Origin: Aquipuribacter sp051216895
Lineage (GTDB): Bacteria > Actinomycetota > Actinomycetes > Actinomycetales > JBBAYJ01
NCBI RefSeq assembly: GCF_051216895.1
Contig: NZ_JBPKAO010000010.1
Location: 1-64,000, forward strand
DNA: 64,000 nucleotides
Reading direction: 5' to 3'
In this document: positions 20,527 to 28,851 of the stretch, piece by piece
Layout: every line of letters starts with the position of its first letter
Numbering within the stretch: the first letter of the stretch is position 1
The notes under the pieces: model-generated
What the model saw: the letters and a program-made list of their open reading frames with translations, nothing else
What the model was told of the DNA's origin: nothing
The model's database searches: none
Program-made: the position numbers and the translations under genes

Positions 20527-20904
20527 ATGTCTGCTGGAGATGTCGCAGGGCTGATCGCGGCCATCGCGTTCGTGCTGCTCGTCGGCGCGCTCGCCGTGCC
20601 GCTGGTCAAGCTCGGCTCGCTGATCGACGAGGCCCGGATCACCGTCCGCAACCTGTCGAACGAGACCACCCCGCTGATCGCAGGCGTGACGACCACGGTC
20701 GAGCAGACCAACGCCCAGCTGGGCAAGGTCGACGTGATCACCACCAACGTGGCCTCGACCACCACCAACGTGTCGGCCCTGACGGCGCTGTTCGCCGCGA
20801 CGCTGGGCAGCCCGATCATCCGGGTCGCCGCGTTCAGCTACGGCGTGCGCCAGGCCGTCACCGGGGCCCGCAGCGGCCGTCGCGCCGGACGGCGGGCCCG
20901 GTGA
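20527..20904 (+). CDS. DUF948 membrane-anchored protein
   Basis: A 125-residue protein with one N-terminal transmembrane helix (LIAAIAFVLLVGALAVPLVKLG) and a coiled-coil-like Thr/Asn/Val region with the DUF948 pattern (VEQTNAQLGKVDVITTNV), then a basic tail. It lies directly before DUF6167 and alaS, a neighbourhood conserved in actinomycetes. Function unknown, possibly envelope-associated. The ATG is leaderless. Confidence 0.85.
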   Translation: MSAGDVAGLIAAIAFVLLVGALAVPLVKLGSLIDEARITVRNLSNETTPLIAGVTTTVEQTNAQLGKVDVITTNVASTTTNVSALTALFAATLGSPIIRVAAFSYGVRQAVTGARSGRRAGRRAR

Positions 20905-21251
20905 GCCGCGCCCTCTGGGCCGTGGCCGGTGCCGTCGCGGGTGTCGTCGTGGTCCGCAAGGTGACGGGCTCCCTGCGCCGCGCCACCCCGGAGTCCGTCG
21001 CCGACGCCGGGGCCCGGTTCGCCGGGGCCGTCGGCAGCAAGGCGTCCCAGGGCCTGAGCGGTCAGGTCCGTCGGCTGGCCGACGACGTCGCCGACTTCGC
21101 CGCCGCGGTCCGCGAGAACGCCGCCGAGCGCGAGGACCTGCTGCGCAGCGCCCTGGGCGTCGACGTCGAGACCGGTGGCATCGACCCGGACGAGGCCCGT
21201 GACCTGCTGGCCCACCCCACGCAGCGCCACGAGGACCGTCGGGCGGGCTGA
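20901..21251 (+). CDS. DUF6167-like small protein
   Basis: A 116-residue protein with a weak N-terminal hydrophobic segment (LWAVAGAVAGVVVVRKVTG) followed by a helical region including RRLADDVADFAAAVRENAAE. The GTG start overlaps the DUF948 stop (GTGA). The DUF948-DUF6167-alaS order is typical of actinomycetes. Probably a partner of the preceding membrane protein; function unknown. Confidence 0.8.
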   Translation: MSRALWAVAGAVAGVVVVRKVTGSLRRATPESVADAGARFAGAVGSKASQGLSGQVRRLADDVADFAAAVRENAAEREDLLRSALGVDVETGGIDPDEARDLLAHPTQRHEDRRAG

Positions 21252-21320
21252 CCGCCCACCCATCCTTCCCCGCACGATCACCCGGCCCGCCTTGTCGTGG
21301 GCCCGTGAGAGGACCCCCTG

Positions 21321-24044
21321 ATGGAGACCGCCGAGATCCGCCGCCGGTGGCTGTCGTTCTTCGCCGACCGCGGCCACACCGTCGTGCCCAGCGCGTCACT
21401 GGTCTCGCCGGACCCGTCGCTGCTGTTCACCGTGGCGGGCATGGTGCCGTTCATCCCGTACCTGACCGGTCGGGAGACCCCGCCCTACACCCGGGCCACC
21501 AGCGTGCAGAAGTGCGTGCGCACCCTCGACATCGAGGAGGTAGGCCGCACCACCCGGCACGGCACGTTCTTCCAGATGAACGGCAACTTCAGCTTCGGCG
21601 ACTACTTCAAGGCCGACGCGATCCGGTTCGCCTGGGACCTGCTCACGACCAGCCAGGACGACGGCGGGTACGGCTTCGACCCCGAGCTGCTGTGGGCGAC
21701 GGTGTACGAGGAGGACGACGAGGCCTACGGCCTGTGGCAGGAGGTGGCCGGGCTGCCGCCGGAGCGGATCCAGCGCCGCGGCCGCACCGACAACTACTGG
21801 TCGACCGGGCAGCCCGGGCCCGCCGGTCCCTGCTCGGAGATCTACGTCGACCGCGGTCCGGCCTACGGCGTCGACGGCGGCCCGGTGGCCGACGAGGACC
21901 GCTACCTCGAGGTGTGGAACCTCGTCTTCATGCAGTACGAGATCGACCAGGTCCGCAGCAAGGAGGAGTTCCGCGTCCTCGGCGAGCTGCCCAGCAAGAA
22001 CATCGACACGGGGATGGGCCTGGAGCGGGTCGCGCTGCTGCTGCAGGGCGTCGAGAACATGTACGAGATCGACGAGATCCGCCCCGTGCTGGACCGGGCG
22101 GCCGCCCTGGCCGGGGTCACCTACGGCGCCGGGACCGTCGGCGGGCACGACGTGACCGACGGCTCGCCCGAGCAGACCGCCGCGCACGAGACCGACGTCC
22201 GGCTGCGGGTGGTGGCCGACCACGTCCGCAGCGCGCTCATGCTCATCGGTGACGGTGTCCGTCCCGGCAACGAGGGCGCCGGCTACGTGCTGCGCCGCCT
22301 CGTCCGTCGCGCCGTGCGGGCGATGCGGCTGCTGGGCGTGCAGACCCCGGTCCTGCCCGAGCTGCTGCCGGTGAGCATGGAGCGGATGAGCCGCTCCTAC
22401 CCCGAGCTGCGCTCCGACTTCGGTCGGATCTCCACCATCGCCTACGCCGAGGAGGAGGCGTTCCGGCGCACCCTGGACTCCGGCACCGCCCGGTTCACCG
22501 CGGCGGCCGACGGCACCCGCGCCCAGGGGCGTCGCTCGGTGTCGGCGGAGGAGGCGTTCGCGCTGCACGACACGTACGGTTTCCCGATCGACCTGACGCT
22601 GGAGATGGCGGCCGAGCAGGGCCTGGCCGTCGACGCCGACGGGTTCCGGCGGCTGATGGGCGAGCAGCGGGAGCGCGCCCGCGCCGACGCCCGGGCCAAG
22701 AAGACCGGTGGCGTCGACACCAGCGTCTACCGCTCGGTGGCCGACGCCGCGGGCGGCCCGGTGACGTTCACCGGCTACGAGACGACCACGGGCGACGCCA
22801 CCGTCGTCGGGCTGCTGGTCGACGGGGCGTCCGTCCCGGCCGCCGCCGAGGGCGCCGACGTCGAGCTGGTCCTGGACCGCACGCCCTTCTACGCCGAGGG
22901 CGGCGGGCAGCTCCCCGACGCGGGCACCGTCCGCACGTCATCGGGCGCGAGCGTCGACGTGGTCGACGTGCAGAGCCCCATCACCGGCCTGGTCGTGCAC
23001 CGTGGCCGGGTCACCGACGGCGAGGTCGTCGTGGGCGACGTCGTGCGCGCCGAGGTCGACCTGGAGCGCCGGCGGTCCATAAGCCGCGCCCACACCGCGA
23101 CCCACATGGTGCACAAGGCGATCCGCGAGGCCCTCGGCGAGACGGCGACCCAGGCCGGCTCGGAGAACGCACCGGGCCGGTTCCGCTTCGACTTCAGCTC
23201 CTCCGGCCCGGTGCCGCCGACGGTCCTGCGCGACGTGGAGCAGCGGGTCAACACGTTGCTCGCGGACGACCTCGAGGTCAGCGCCGAGATCATGACCCAG
23301 GAGCAGGCGCGGGCCGCCGGGGCGATGGCCCTGTTCGGCGAGAAGTACGGCGACGCGGTCCGCGTGGTGTCGGTCGGCGACTGGGCCCGCGAGCTGTGCG
23401 GCGGTACCCACGTCGAGCGCTCCGGCCAGCTCGGCGTGGTCACCCTGCTGGGCGAGGCGAGCATCGGCGCCGGGGTCCGGCGCGTCGAGGCCCTGGTCGG
23501 GGTCGACGCCTACGCCCACCTGGCCCGGGAGCACGTGCTGCTGGCCAGCGTCACCGACGCCCTCAAGGTCCGCCCCGACGAGGTGCCCGAGCGCGTCGAG
23601 CAGATCGTCACGCGGCTCCGCGAGGCCGAGAAGGAGCTGCAGCGGCTGCAGGGCGAGAAGGTCCTGCAGGCCGCGCCCTCCCTGGTCGCCGCGGCCGAGG
23701 ACCTGGCCGGCACCCGGTTCGTCGCCGCCCACGTCGGAGAGGTCGGTGGCGACGACGTCCGCTCGCTGGTGCTGGACGTCCGGCAGCGCCTGGGCGCCAC
23801 CTCGGCGGTCGTGGCCCTGACGGCGGTGGCCAAGGGCCGACCGCTCGTGGTCGTGGCCACCAACGAGGCCGCCCGTGAGGCCGGGGTCGCCGCGGGCGCG
23901 CTGGTCAAGGTGGCGGCCGGGGTCCTCGGCGGCGGGGGCGGCGGCAAGCCCGACCTGGCCCAGGGGGGCGGCACCGACCCCGCCGCGGTCGAGCAGGCCC
24001 TCGCGGCCGTCCGGCGCGAGGTGTCCGGGACGGTCGGGGCCTGA
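21321..24044 (+). CDS. alaS: Alanyl-tRNA synthetase
   Basis: A 907-residue class II synthetase. The catalytic core has the HGTFFQMNGNFSFGDYFK segment and GMGLERVA (motif 3). The editing domain has the zinc ligands of HTATHMVHKA (HxxxH) and CGGTHV. The Gly-rich C-Ala domain ends with GVLGGGGGGKPDLAQGGG. The ATG follows GAGAGGA at 7 nt. The downstream genes ruvX, mltG and aroE follow with tiny gaps or overlaps. Confidence 0.97.
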   Translation: METAEIRRRWLSFFADRGHTVVPSASLVSPDPSLLFTVAGMVPFIPYLTGRETPPYTRATSVQKCVRTLDIEEVGRTTRHGTFFQMNGNFSFGDYFKADAIRFAWDLLTTSQDDGGYGFDPELLWATVYEEDDEAYGLWQEVAGLPPERIQRRGRTDNYWSTGQPGPAGPCSEIYVDRGPAYGVDGGPVADEDRYLEVWNLVFMQYEIDQVRSKEEFRVLGELPSKNIDTGMGLERVALLLQGVENMYEIDEIRPVLDRAAALAGVTYGAGTVGGHDVTDGSPEQTAAHETDVRLRVVADHVRSALMLIGDGVRPGNEGAGYVLRRLVRRAVRAMRLLGVQTPVLPELLPVSMERMSRSYPELRSDFGRISTIAYAEEEAFRRTLDSGTARFTAAADGTRAQGRRSVSAEEAFALHDTYGFPIDLTLEMAAEQGLAVDADGFRRLMGEQRERARADARAKKTGGVDTSVYRSVADAAGGPVTFTGYETTTGDATVVGLLVDGASVPAAAEGADVELVLDRTPFYAEGGGQLPDAGTVRTSSGASVDVVDVQSPITGLVVHRGRVTDGEVVVGDVVRAEVDLERRRSISRAHTATHMVHKAIREALGETATQAGSENAPGRFRFDFSSSGPVPPTVLRDVEQRVNTLLADDLEVSAEIMTQEQARAAGAMALFGEKYGDAVRVVSVGDWARELCGGTHVERSGQLGVVTLLGEASIGAGVRRVEALVGVDAYAHLAREHVLLASVTDALKVRPDEVPERVEQIVTRLREAEKELQRLQGEKVLQAAPSLVAAAEDLAGTRFVAAHVGEVGGDDVRSLVLDVRQRLGATSAVVALTAVAKGRPLVVVATNEAAREAGVAAGALVKVAAGVLGGGGGGKPDLAQGGGTDPAAVEQALAAVRREVSGTVGA

Positions 24045-24048
24045 GCCC

Positions 24049-24552
24049 GTGGGAGCCCGCCTGGCCGTCGACGTCGGCACCGTGAGGATCGGGGTCGCCG
24101 TGAGCGACCCCCGCCGCACGGTGGCGGTGCCGCTGGACACGGTGAAGCGCGTCAAGGACGGTTCCGACCTGCGGGCCATCGCCGCCATCGCGGCGGAGCG
24201 CGAGGTCGACGACGTCGTCGTCGGTCTGCCGGTCGGGCTGTCGGGGCGGGAGGGGCCGGCCGCCGCCAGCGTCCGGGAGTTCACCCAGACCCTGGCCGAC
24301 GCTCTGGCGCCGCTGCCGGTCCTGCTCTTCGACGAGCGCCTGACCACGACGTCGGCGCACCAGGCGCTCCACGCTGCTGGGCGGCCCGGGCGCCGGCACC
24401 GTACGGTGGTCGACAGGACGGCCGCCGCGATCCTGCTCCAGACCGTCCTCGATGCGGAGGCCGACAACGGGGAACCGGGCGATCTGGGGAGAACTGCACT
24501 CGGGGAACCGGTCGCACCGACCGGCGGGCCAGTCGACAGGAGCGATGGATGA
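24049..24552 (+). CDS. ruvX: Putative Holliday junction resolvase / pre-16S rRNA nuclease RuvX (YqgF)
   Basis: A 167-residue RNase H-like nuclease. Acidic residues are in LAVDVGTVRIGVAVSD, LLFDERLTTTSAHQAL and VVDRTAAAILLQ. VVVGLPVGLSGREGP is the conserved loop. The family processes the 5' end of 16S rRNA in E. coli and was first proposed as a resolvase. The GTG start lies 4 nt after the alaS stop. The C-terminal about 25 residues are low-complexity. The stop overlaps mltG (ATGA). Confidence 0.92.
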   Translation: MGARLAVDVGTVRIGVAVSDPRRTVAVPLDTVKRVKDGSDLRAIAAIAAEREVDDVVVGLPVGLSGREGPAAASVREFTQTLADALAPLPVLLFDERLTTTSAHQALHAAGRPGRRHRTVVDRTAAAILLQTVLDAEADNGEPGDLGRTALGEPVAPTGGPVDRSDG

Positions 24553-26108
24553 CCTACCGGGACACCGGTGGCGCAGGCGCGGGCGGCGACGACGCCGGCG
24601 TGCTTCCCGGCGCCGACCTCGACCAGCTGCGTCGCACCAGCCCGCGCCGCGCGGCACGCCTCGAGGCCGAGCGCGCCCGCGGCGGCGGGTTCGCCGCCGC
24701 GCCAGGGCCGCCGCCGCACGACCTGCCGTTCGACCAGCACGCCGACGAGGTCGGGCACCAGGACGAGGCGGTGCACCACGACGAGGTCGTGCACCACGAC
24801 GAGGTCGTGCACCACGACGAGGTCGTGCACCACGACGAGGTCGTGCACCACGACGAGGCGCTGCACCACGACGAGGTGCTGCACCACGACGAGTACGTGG
24901 ACGAGCCGGCGCACGACGTCTTCGGAGCGCCCTTCCTGCCGCCCGCCCACGACGCGTTCGGCGACCCGGTCAGCGACGGCTACGTCCCCGCCGCCGCGCC
25001 GGTGCCGCCGCGCCGCCGCCGGCCGCGCTGGGTCGGTCTGCTGGCCCTCGTCCTGACCGTCGGTGTCGTGGGTGTCGCCGGCTGGTACGCCTACCAGGGG
25101 CTGCGCCCCGTGATCGGCGACCTCCAGTCCTTCGAGCTGTTCGAGGCGGCCGAGGACTACGAGGGCGCCGGGACCGGGTCGGTCGAGGTCGTCGTCAACC
25201 CCGGCGACACCGGCCAGCAGATGGGCCGCACCCTGCTGGAGGCCGACGTGGTCGCCAGCGTCGAGGCGTTCGTCGAGGCCGCCAACGCCGACCCGCGGTT
25301 CACCTCCGTCCAGCCCGGCACCTACACGGTGCCGCAGCAGATCCCCGCCGTCGACGCCGTCGCCGCCCTGCTGGACCCCGCCAACCGGGCCAGCAGCACC
25401 GTCGTCATCGCCGAGGGCCTGCGCGTCGACCAGATCCTCGACCGGCTCGCCGAACGGACCGGGCTGCCGCGGGCCGACCTGGCCGCCGCGGTCGCCGCCG
25501 CCGAGCTGCCCCCGGCCGCCGCCGGCGCTCAGGGGGTCGTGGACCCGGCCGAGGGGTTCCTGTACCCCGACGGCTACCAGTTCGCGGAGGACGTCACCGC
25601 CCAGCAGGTGGTCGACCAGATGATCGCGCGTGGCCAGGAGGTGCTCACCGAGCTGGGGGTCGCCCCCGAGAACCAGCTCGAGGTCCTCACCAAGGCCAGC
25701 CTCGTGCAGGGCGAGGCCCGCATCGACGAGGACTTCGGCCGGGTCGCGCAGGTCGTCGACAACCGGCTCGCGATCGACCAGCCGCTGGGCCTGGACTCCA
25801 CGGTCAACTACGCCACCCAGACCTTCGACACCCGGACCACCGCCGAGCAGCGCGCCTCGGACTCCCCGTACAACACCTACCGGTTCCCGGGGCTGCCGCC
25901 GGGCCCGATCAAGTCCCCCGGACGTCAGGCCATCGAGGCCGTCGTGACCCCGACCCCGGGCCCGTGGCTGTACTTCGTCACCACGGACCTGTGCACGGGG
26001 GAGACGGCGTTCGCGGAGACCTTCGAGGAGCACCAGGCCAACGTGCAGGTGCTCAACGCCTGGCAGCGCGAGAACACCGCCGAGGACGGCTCGCTCATCT
26101 GTGGTTGA
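24549..26108 (+). CDS. mltG: Endolytic transglycosylase MltG with His-Asp-Glu repeat domain
   Basis: A 519-residue membrane-anchored murein lytic transglycosylase. The cytoplasmic N-terminus (about 160 residues) contains seven tandem copies of a six-residue unit ending HHDE, then a single transmembrane helix (WVGLLALVLTVGVVGVAGWYAY). The periplasmic-side YceG domain has VVNPGDTGQQMGRTL (LysM-like subdomain), the catalytic Glu in ASLVQGEARIDEDFGRVA, and SPYNTYRFPGLPPGPIKSPG. MltG cuts nascent glycan strands and sets their length. Actinomycete MltG proteins often have long disordered N-termini, but the His-rich array is unusual. The ATG follows AGGAG and overlaps ruvX. Confidence 0.94.
   Translation: MTYRDTGGAGAGGDDAGVLPGADLDQLRRTSPRRAARLEAERARGGGFAAAPGPPPHDLPFDQHADEVGHQDEAVHHDEVVHHDEVVHHDEVVHHDEVVHHDEALHHDEVLHHDEYVDEPAHDVFGAPFLPPAHDAFGDPVSDGYVPAAAPVPPRRRRPRWVGLLALVLTVGVVGVAGWYAYQGLRPVIGDLQSFELFEAAEDYEGAGTGSVEVVVNPGDTGQQMGRTLLEADVVASVEAFVEAANADPRFTSVQPGTYTVPQQIPAVDAVAALLDPANRASSTVVIAEGLRVDQILDRLAERTGLPRADLAAAVAAAELPPAAAGAQGVVDPAEGFLYPDGYQFAEDVTAQQVVDQMIARGQEVLTELGVAPENQLEVLTKASLVQGEARIDEDFGRVAQVVDNRLAIDQPLGLDSTVNYATQTFDTRTTAEQRASDSPYNTYRFPGLPPGPIKSPGRQAIEAVVTPTPGPWLYFVTTDLCTGETAFAETFEEHQANVQVLNAWQRENTAEDGSLICG
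24768..24893 (+). repeat. Seven 18-bp tandem repeats in mltG (HHDE units)
   Basis: Seven 18-bp units begin at 24768, 24786, 24804, 24822, 24840, 24858 and 24876, with core GTGCACCACGACGAG. Four consecutive units encode VVHHDE; the others differ only in the two residues before HHDE. Confidence 0.95.
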
Positions 26109-26117
26109 CGAGCAGCC

Positions 26118-27026
26118 GTGAGTGACGAGGTCGTGGGCCGGGACGCCGTCGGCCGGGTGGAGGGCCCCCGCCGGGCGGCGGTCCTCGGCCACCCCGTCGC
26201 GCACTCGCTGTCACCCGTGCTGCACCGGGCCGCGTACGCCGCCCTCGGCCTGGCGGGGTGGACGTACGACGCGGTGGACGTCGACGAGGCGGTGCTGCCC
26301 GGCTTCGTCGCGTCGCTGGACGACGACTGGGCGGGCCTGTCCCTGACGATGCCGCTGAAGCAGGCGGTCCTGCCGCTGCTCGACGAGCTGGACGAGGCCG
26401 CGACGGTGACCGGTGCCTGCAACACCGTCGTCCTGCGGGCCGGGCGCCGGGCGGGGGCCAACACCGACGTCGACGGCATGGTGGCGGCGCTGGCCGAGGT
26501 CGACCCCCGCGCCGCCGCGGGCGGGCTGCCGGTCGCCCACGTGCTGGGCGGTGGCGCCACGGCCGCGTCGGCCGTGCTCGCCCTGCGCCGCACGGGCTGC
26601 CCCGCCCCGGTCGTCCACGTCAGGGACCGCAACCGGGCGGGCGCCGTCCTGGCCGCGGCGCAGCGGTGCGGCAGCGCCGTCGACCTGCAGCCCTGGCCGG
26701 ACCGGCCCGAGCTGGCCGCCGCTCTCGCGGCCGCCGACGTCGTCGTCTCGACCACCCCGGCCGGCAGCACCGACGCCGTGGCCGCGGCCCTGCCCGCCGG
26801 TGTGGTGGGGGTGCTGCTGGACGTGGCCTACGAGCCCTGGCCGAGCCAGCTGGCCGCGGCGTGGGAGCGGTCCGGGGGAGCGGTGGCCCCCGGTTCGCTG
26901 ATGCTGCTGCACCAGGCCGCGGAGCAGGTCCGGCTGATGACCGGCCGTCCGGCCCCCCGTGCGCCCATGCGGGTGGCGCTGGCCGAGGTGCGGCCCGAGA
27001 TCCTGCTGCGGGGTCAAGGCCGGTAG
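26118..27026 (+). CDS. aroE: Shikimate dehydrogenase
   Basis: A 302-residue enzyme reducing 3-dehydroshikimate with NADPH. The substrate domain has GHPVAHSLSPVLHRAAY and the catalytic Lys in LSLTMPLKQAV; the second catalytic residue, Asp, is in GANTDVDGM. The nucleotide domain has VLGGGATAASAVLAL. It begins with GTG 9 nt after mltG. The rest of the shikimate genes (aroC, K, B, Q) resume at 41970, separated from aroE by the whole pilus block. Confidence 0.94.
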   Translation: MSDEVVGRDAVGRVEGPRRAAVLGHPVAHSLSPVLHRAAYAALGLAGWTYDAVDVDEAVLPGFVASLDDDWAGLSLTMPLKQAVLPLLDELDEAATVTGACNTVVLRAGRRAGANTDVDGMVAALAEVDPRAAAGGLPVAHVLGGGATAASAVLALRRTGCPAPVVHVRDRNRAGAVLAAAQRCGSAVDLQPWPDRPELAAALAAADVVVSTTPAGSTDAVAAALPAGVVGVLLDVAYEPWPSQLAAAWERSGGAVAPGSLMLLHQAAEQVRLMTGRPAPRAPMRVALAEVRPEILLRGQGR

Positions 27027-27039
27027 CGGTCACGCCGAA
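27014..27039 (+). promoter_or_regulatory. Sigma-28-like promoter motif before pilB
   Basis: TCAAG at 27014-27018, then GCCGAA at 27034-27039; the spacing between TCAA and GCCGAA is 16 nt. It overlaps the end of aroE. The same two boxes occur before pilT, pilA and pilM. The known FliA/WhiG-type consensus in actinomycetes resembles CTCA(A), 15-17 nt, GCCGA. Confidence 0.6.
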
Positions 27040-27092
27040 CTGTCCGGCATGACCCTTCCCTCAGGCGCGCCGTGCGGGACGCGGGCGGGCCG

Positions 27093-28760
27093 ATGAAGCA
27101 GCTCACCGACATCCTGCTCGACGAGCGGCTCGTGGAACCCGCCCAGCTGGACGAGGCCTGGCAGGAGCACGAACGGGTCGGACGGCCGCTGGGACGGATC
27201 CTCGTCGAGATGGGCCACATCACCGAGGCCCAGCTGGTCGCCGCGCTCGCGAGCCAGATCGGGCTGGACTTCGTCGACCTGTCGGAGCACGCCGTCGACG
27301 CCAGCGCCGTCGCGGTCCTCAACCCGGCCATCGCGCGCCGGCACACGGTCCTGCCCATCGGCTTCGACGAGCAGGGGCGGCTGCTGCTGGCGATGGCCGA
27401 CCCGGGCAACGTGTTCGCCCTGGACGACGTCCGACAGATCACCGGCAAGGAGGCGCGCCCCATCGTCGCCACCCGCGACGACCTGCTGGCCGCCATCGAC
27501 CGGTACTGCCGCGCCGACGCGGACATGGACGACATCACCAACGCGATGGACGCCGACGAGCTCGAGGACGAGCTCACCCACGTCCGCGCGATCGTCGAGG
27601 ACGCGCCGATCGTCAAGTACGTCAACATGCTCATCACCCAGGCCATCCAGGACCGGGCCAGCGACATCCACGTCGAGCCGGGGGAGGACGCCCTGCGGAT
27701 CCGGTACCGGATCGACGGCGTGCTGCACGAGATCATGCGCTCGCCCAAGGCCATCGCGTCCGGCGTCACCAGCCGGCTCAAGATCATGAGCGACATCGAC
27801 ATCGCGGAGCGTCGCAAGCCGCAGGACGGCCGGCTGTCCGTCAACGCCAACGGCCGCAAGATCGACCTGCGCGTGGCGACCCTGCCCACGGTGTGGGGCG
27901 AGAAGATCGTCATGCGGATCCTGGACAACTCCAACACCCGGCTCGCGCTGACCGACCTGGGGTTCAGCCGCGAGAACCTGGACCGGTTCGAGACCAGCTA
28001 CGTCAAGCCCTACGGGATGATCCTCGTCACCGGCCCGACCGGGTCGGGCAAGTCGACGACGCTGTACGCCACCCTCAACGTGGTCTCCAAGCCCGAGATC
28101 AACGTCATCACCGTCGAGGACCCGGTGGAGTACCGGCTGCCCGGCATCAACCAGGTGCAGGTCAACCCCAAGGCCGGCCTGACGTTCTCCGCCGCGCTGC
28201 GGTCGATCCTGCGCTCGGACCCCGACGTGGTGCTGCTGGGCGAGATCCGCGACCACGAGACGGCCCAGATCTCGATCGAGGCCGCGCTCACCGGCCACCT
28301 GGTGCTGTCGACGCTGCACACCAACGACGCCCCGTCGGCCATCACCCGGCTGACGGAGATGGACGTCGAGCCGTTCCTGGTCGGCTCGGCGCTGGACGCC
28401 GTGCTGGCCCAGCGCCTCGCCCGCAAGCTGTGCAGCAAGTGCGCCGAGGAGTACACGCCGCAGCGGGAGGAGCTGCGCGCGGTGCGCTTCGGCCTGCCCG
28501 ACGACGAGCCCGTGCCGACGCTGTGGCGCCCGGTCGGCTGCCCGGCCTGCTCCAAGACCGGCTACAAGGGCCGGCTGGCGCTGCACGAGGTCATGTCGGT
28601 CACCGAGGAGATCGAGCGCCTCACCGTGACCCGCGCGTCGGCGACCGAGATCGCCGCCGTGGCCCGCGAGCAGGGCATGACCACGCTGCGCCAGGACGGC
28701 ATGGCCAAGGTCCGGGCCGGCGTGACGACCATCGACGAGATCCTCCGGGTGGTCGCGTGA
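27093..28760 (+). CDS. pilB: Type IV pilus assembly ATPase PilB (GspE family)
   Basis: A 555-residue hexameric ATPase that powers pilus extension. It has an N-terminal MshEN/GspE-N domain (LTDILLDERLVEPAQLDEAW; ILVEMGHITEAQLVAALASQ), then the secretion ATPase core: Walker A GPTGSGKSTT near residue 313, Walker B DPDVVLLGEIRD, and His box LVLSTLHTNDAPSAITRL. The zinc-binding tetracysteine CSKC/CPAC near residues 447-486, characteristic of PilB, is intact. The ATG at 27093 gives the usual N-terminus; an in-frame GTG at 27072 would add seven residues. It is the first gene of the pilus block. Confidence 0.95.
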   Translation: MKQLTDILLDERLVEPAQLDEAWQEHERVGRPLGRILVEMGHITEAQLVAALASQIGLDFVDLSEHAVDASAVAVLNPAIARRHTVLPIGFDEQGRLLLAMADPGNVFALDDVRQITGKEARPIVATRDDLLAAIDRYCRADADMDDITNAMDADELEDELTHVRAIVEDAPIVKYVNMLITQAIQDRASDIHVEPGEDALRIRYRIDGVLHEIMRSPKAIASGVTSRLKIMSDIDIAERRKPQDGRLSVNANGRKIDLRVATLPTVWGEKIVMRILDNSNTRLALTDLGFSRENLDRFETSYVKPYGMILVTGPTGSGKSTTLYATLNVVSKPEINVITVEDPVEYRLPGINQVQVNPKAGLTFSAALRSILRSDPDVVLLGEIRDHETAQISIEAALTGHLVLSTLHTNDAPSAITRLTEMDVEPFLVGSALDAVLAQRLARKLCSKCAEEYTPQREELRAVRFGLPDDEPVPTLWRPVGCPACSKTGYKGRLALHEVMSVTEEIERLTVTRASATEIAAVAREQGMTTLRQDGMAKVRAGVTTIDEILRVVA

Positions 28761-28769
28761 GGCCACGCC

Positions 28770-28795
28770 TCAAGGACGTCGTGGTGGCGTCCGAT
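28770..28795 (+). promoter_or_regulatory. Sigma-28-like promoter motif before pilT
   Basis: TCAAG at 28770-28774 and CCGAT at 28791-28795; counting the hexamer as TCCGAT, the spacer after TCAA is 16 nt. It lies in the 91-bp pilB-pilT gap. The predicted transcript start is near 28805, leaving a leader of about 45 nt with AGGGA before the GTG at 28852. Confidence 0.6.
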
Positions 28796-28851
28796 GCACC
28801 GACCGGACACCCGTCTGACCGACGCAGGCCTGAGCACAGCAGGGATGACAC

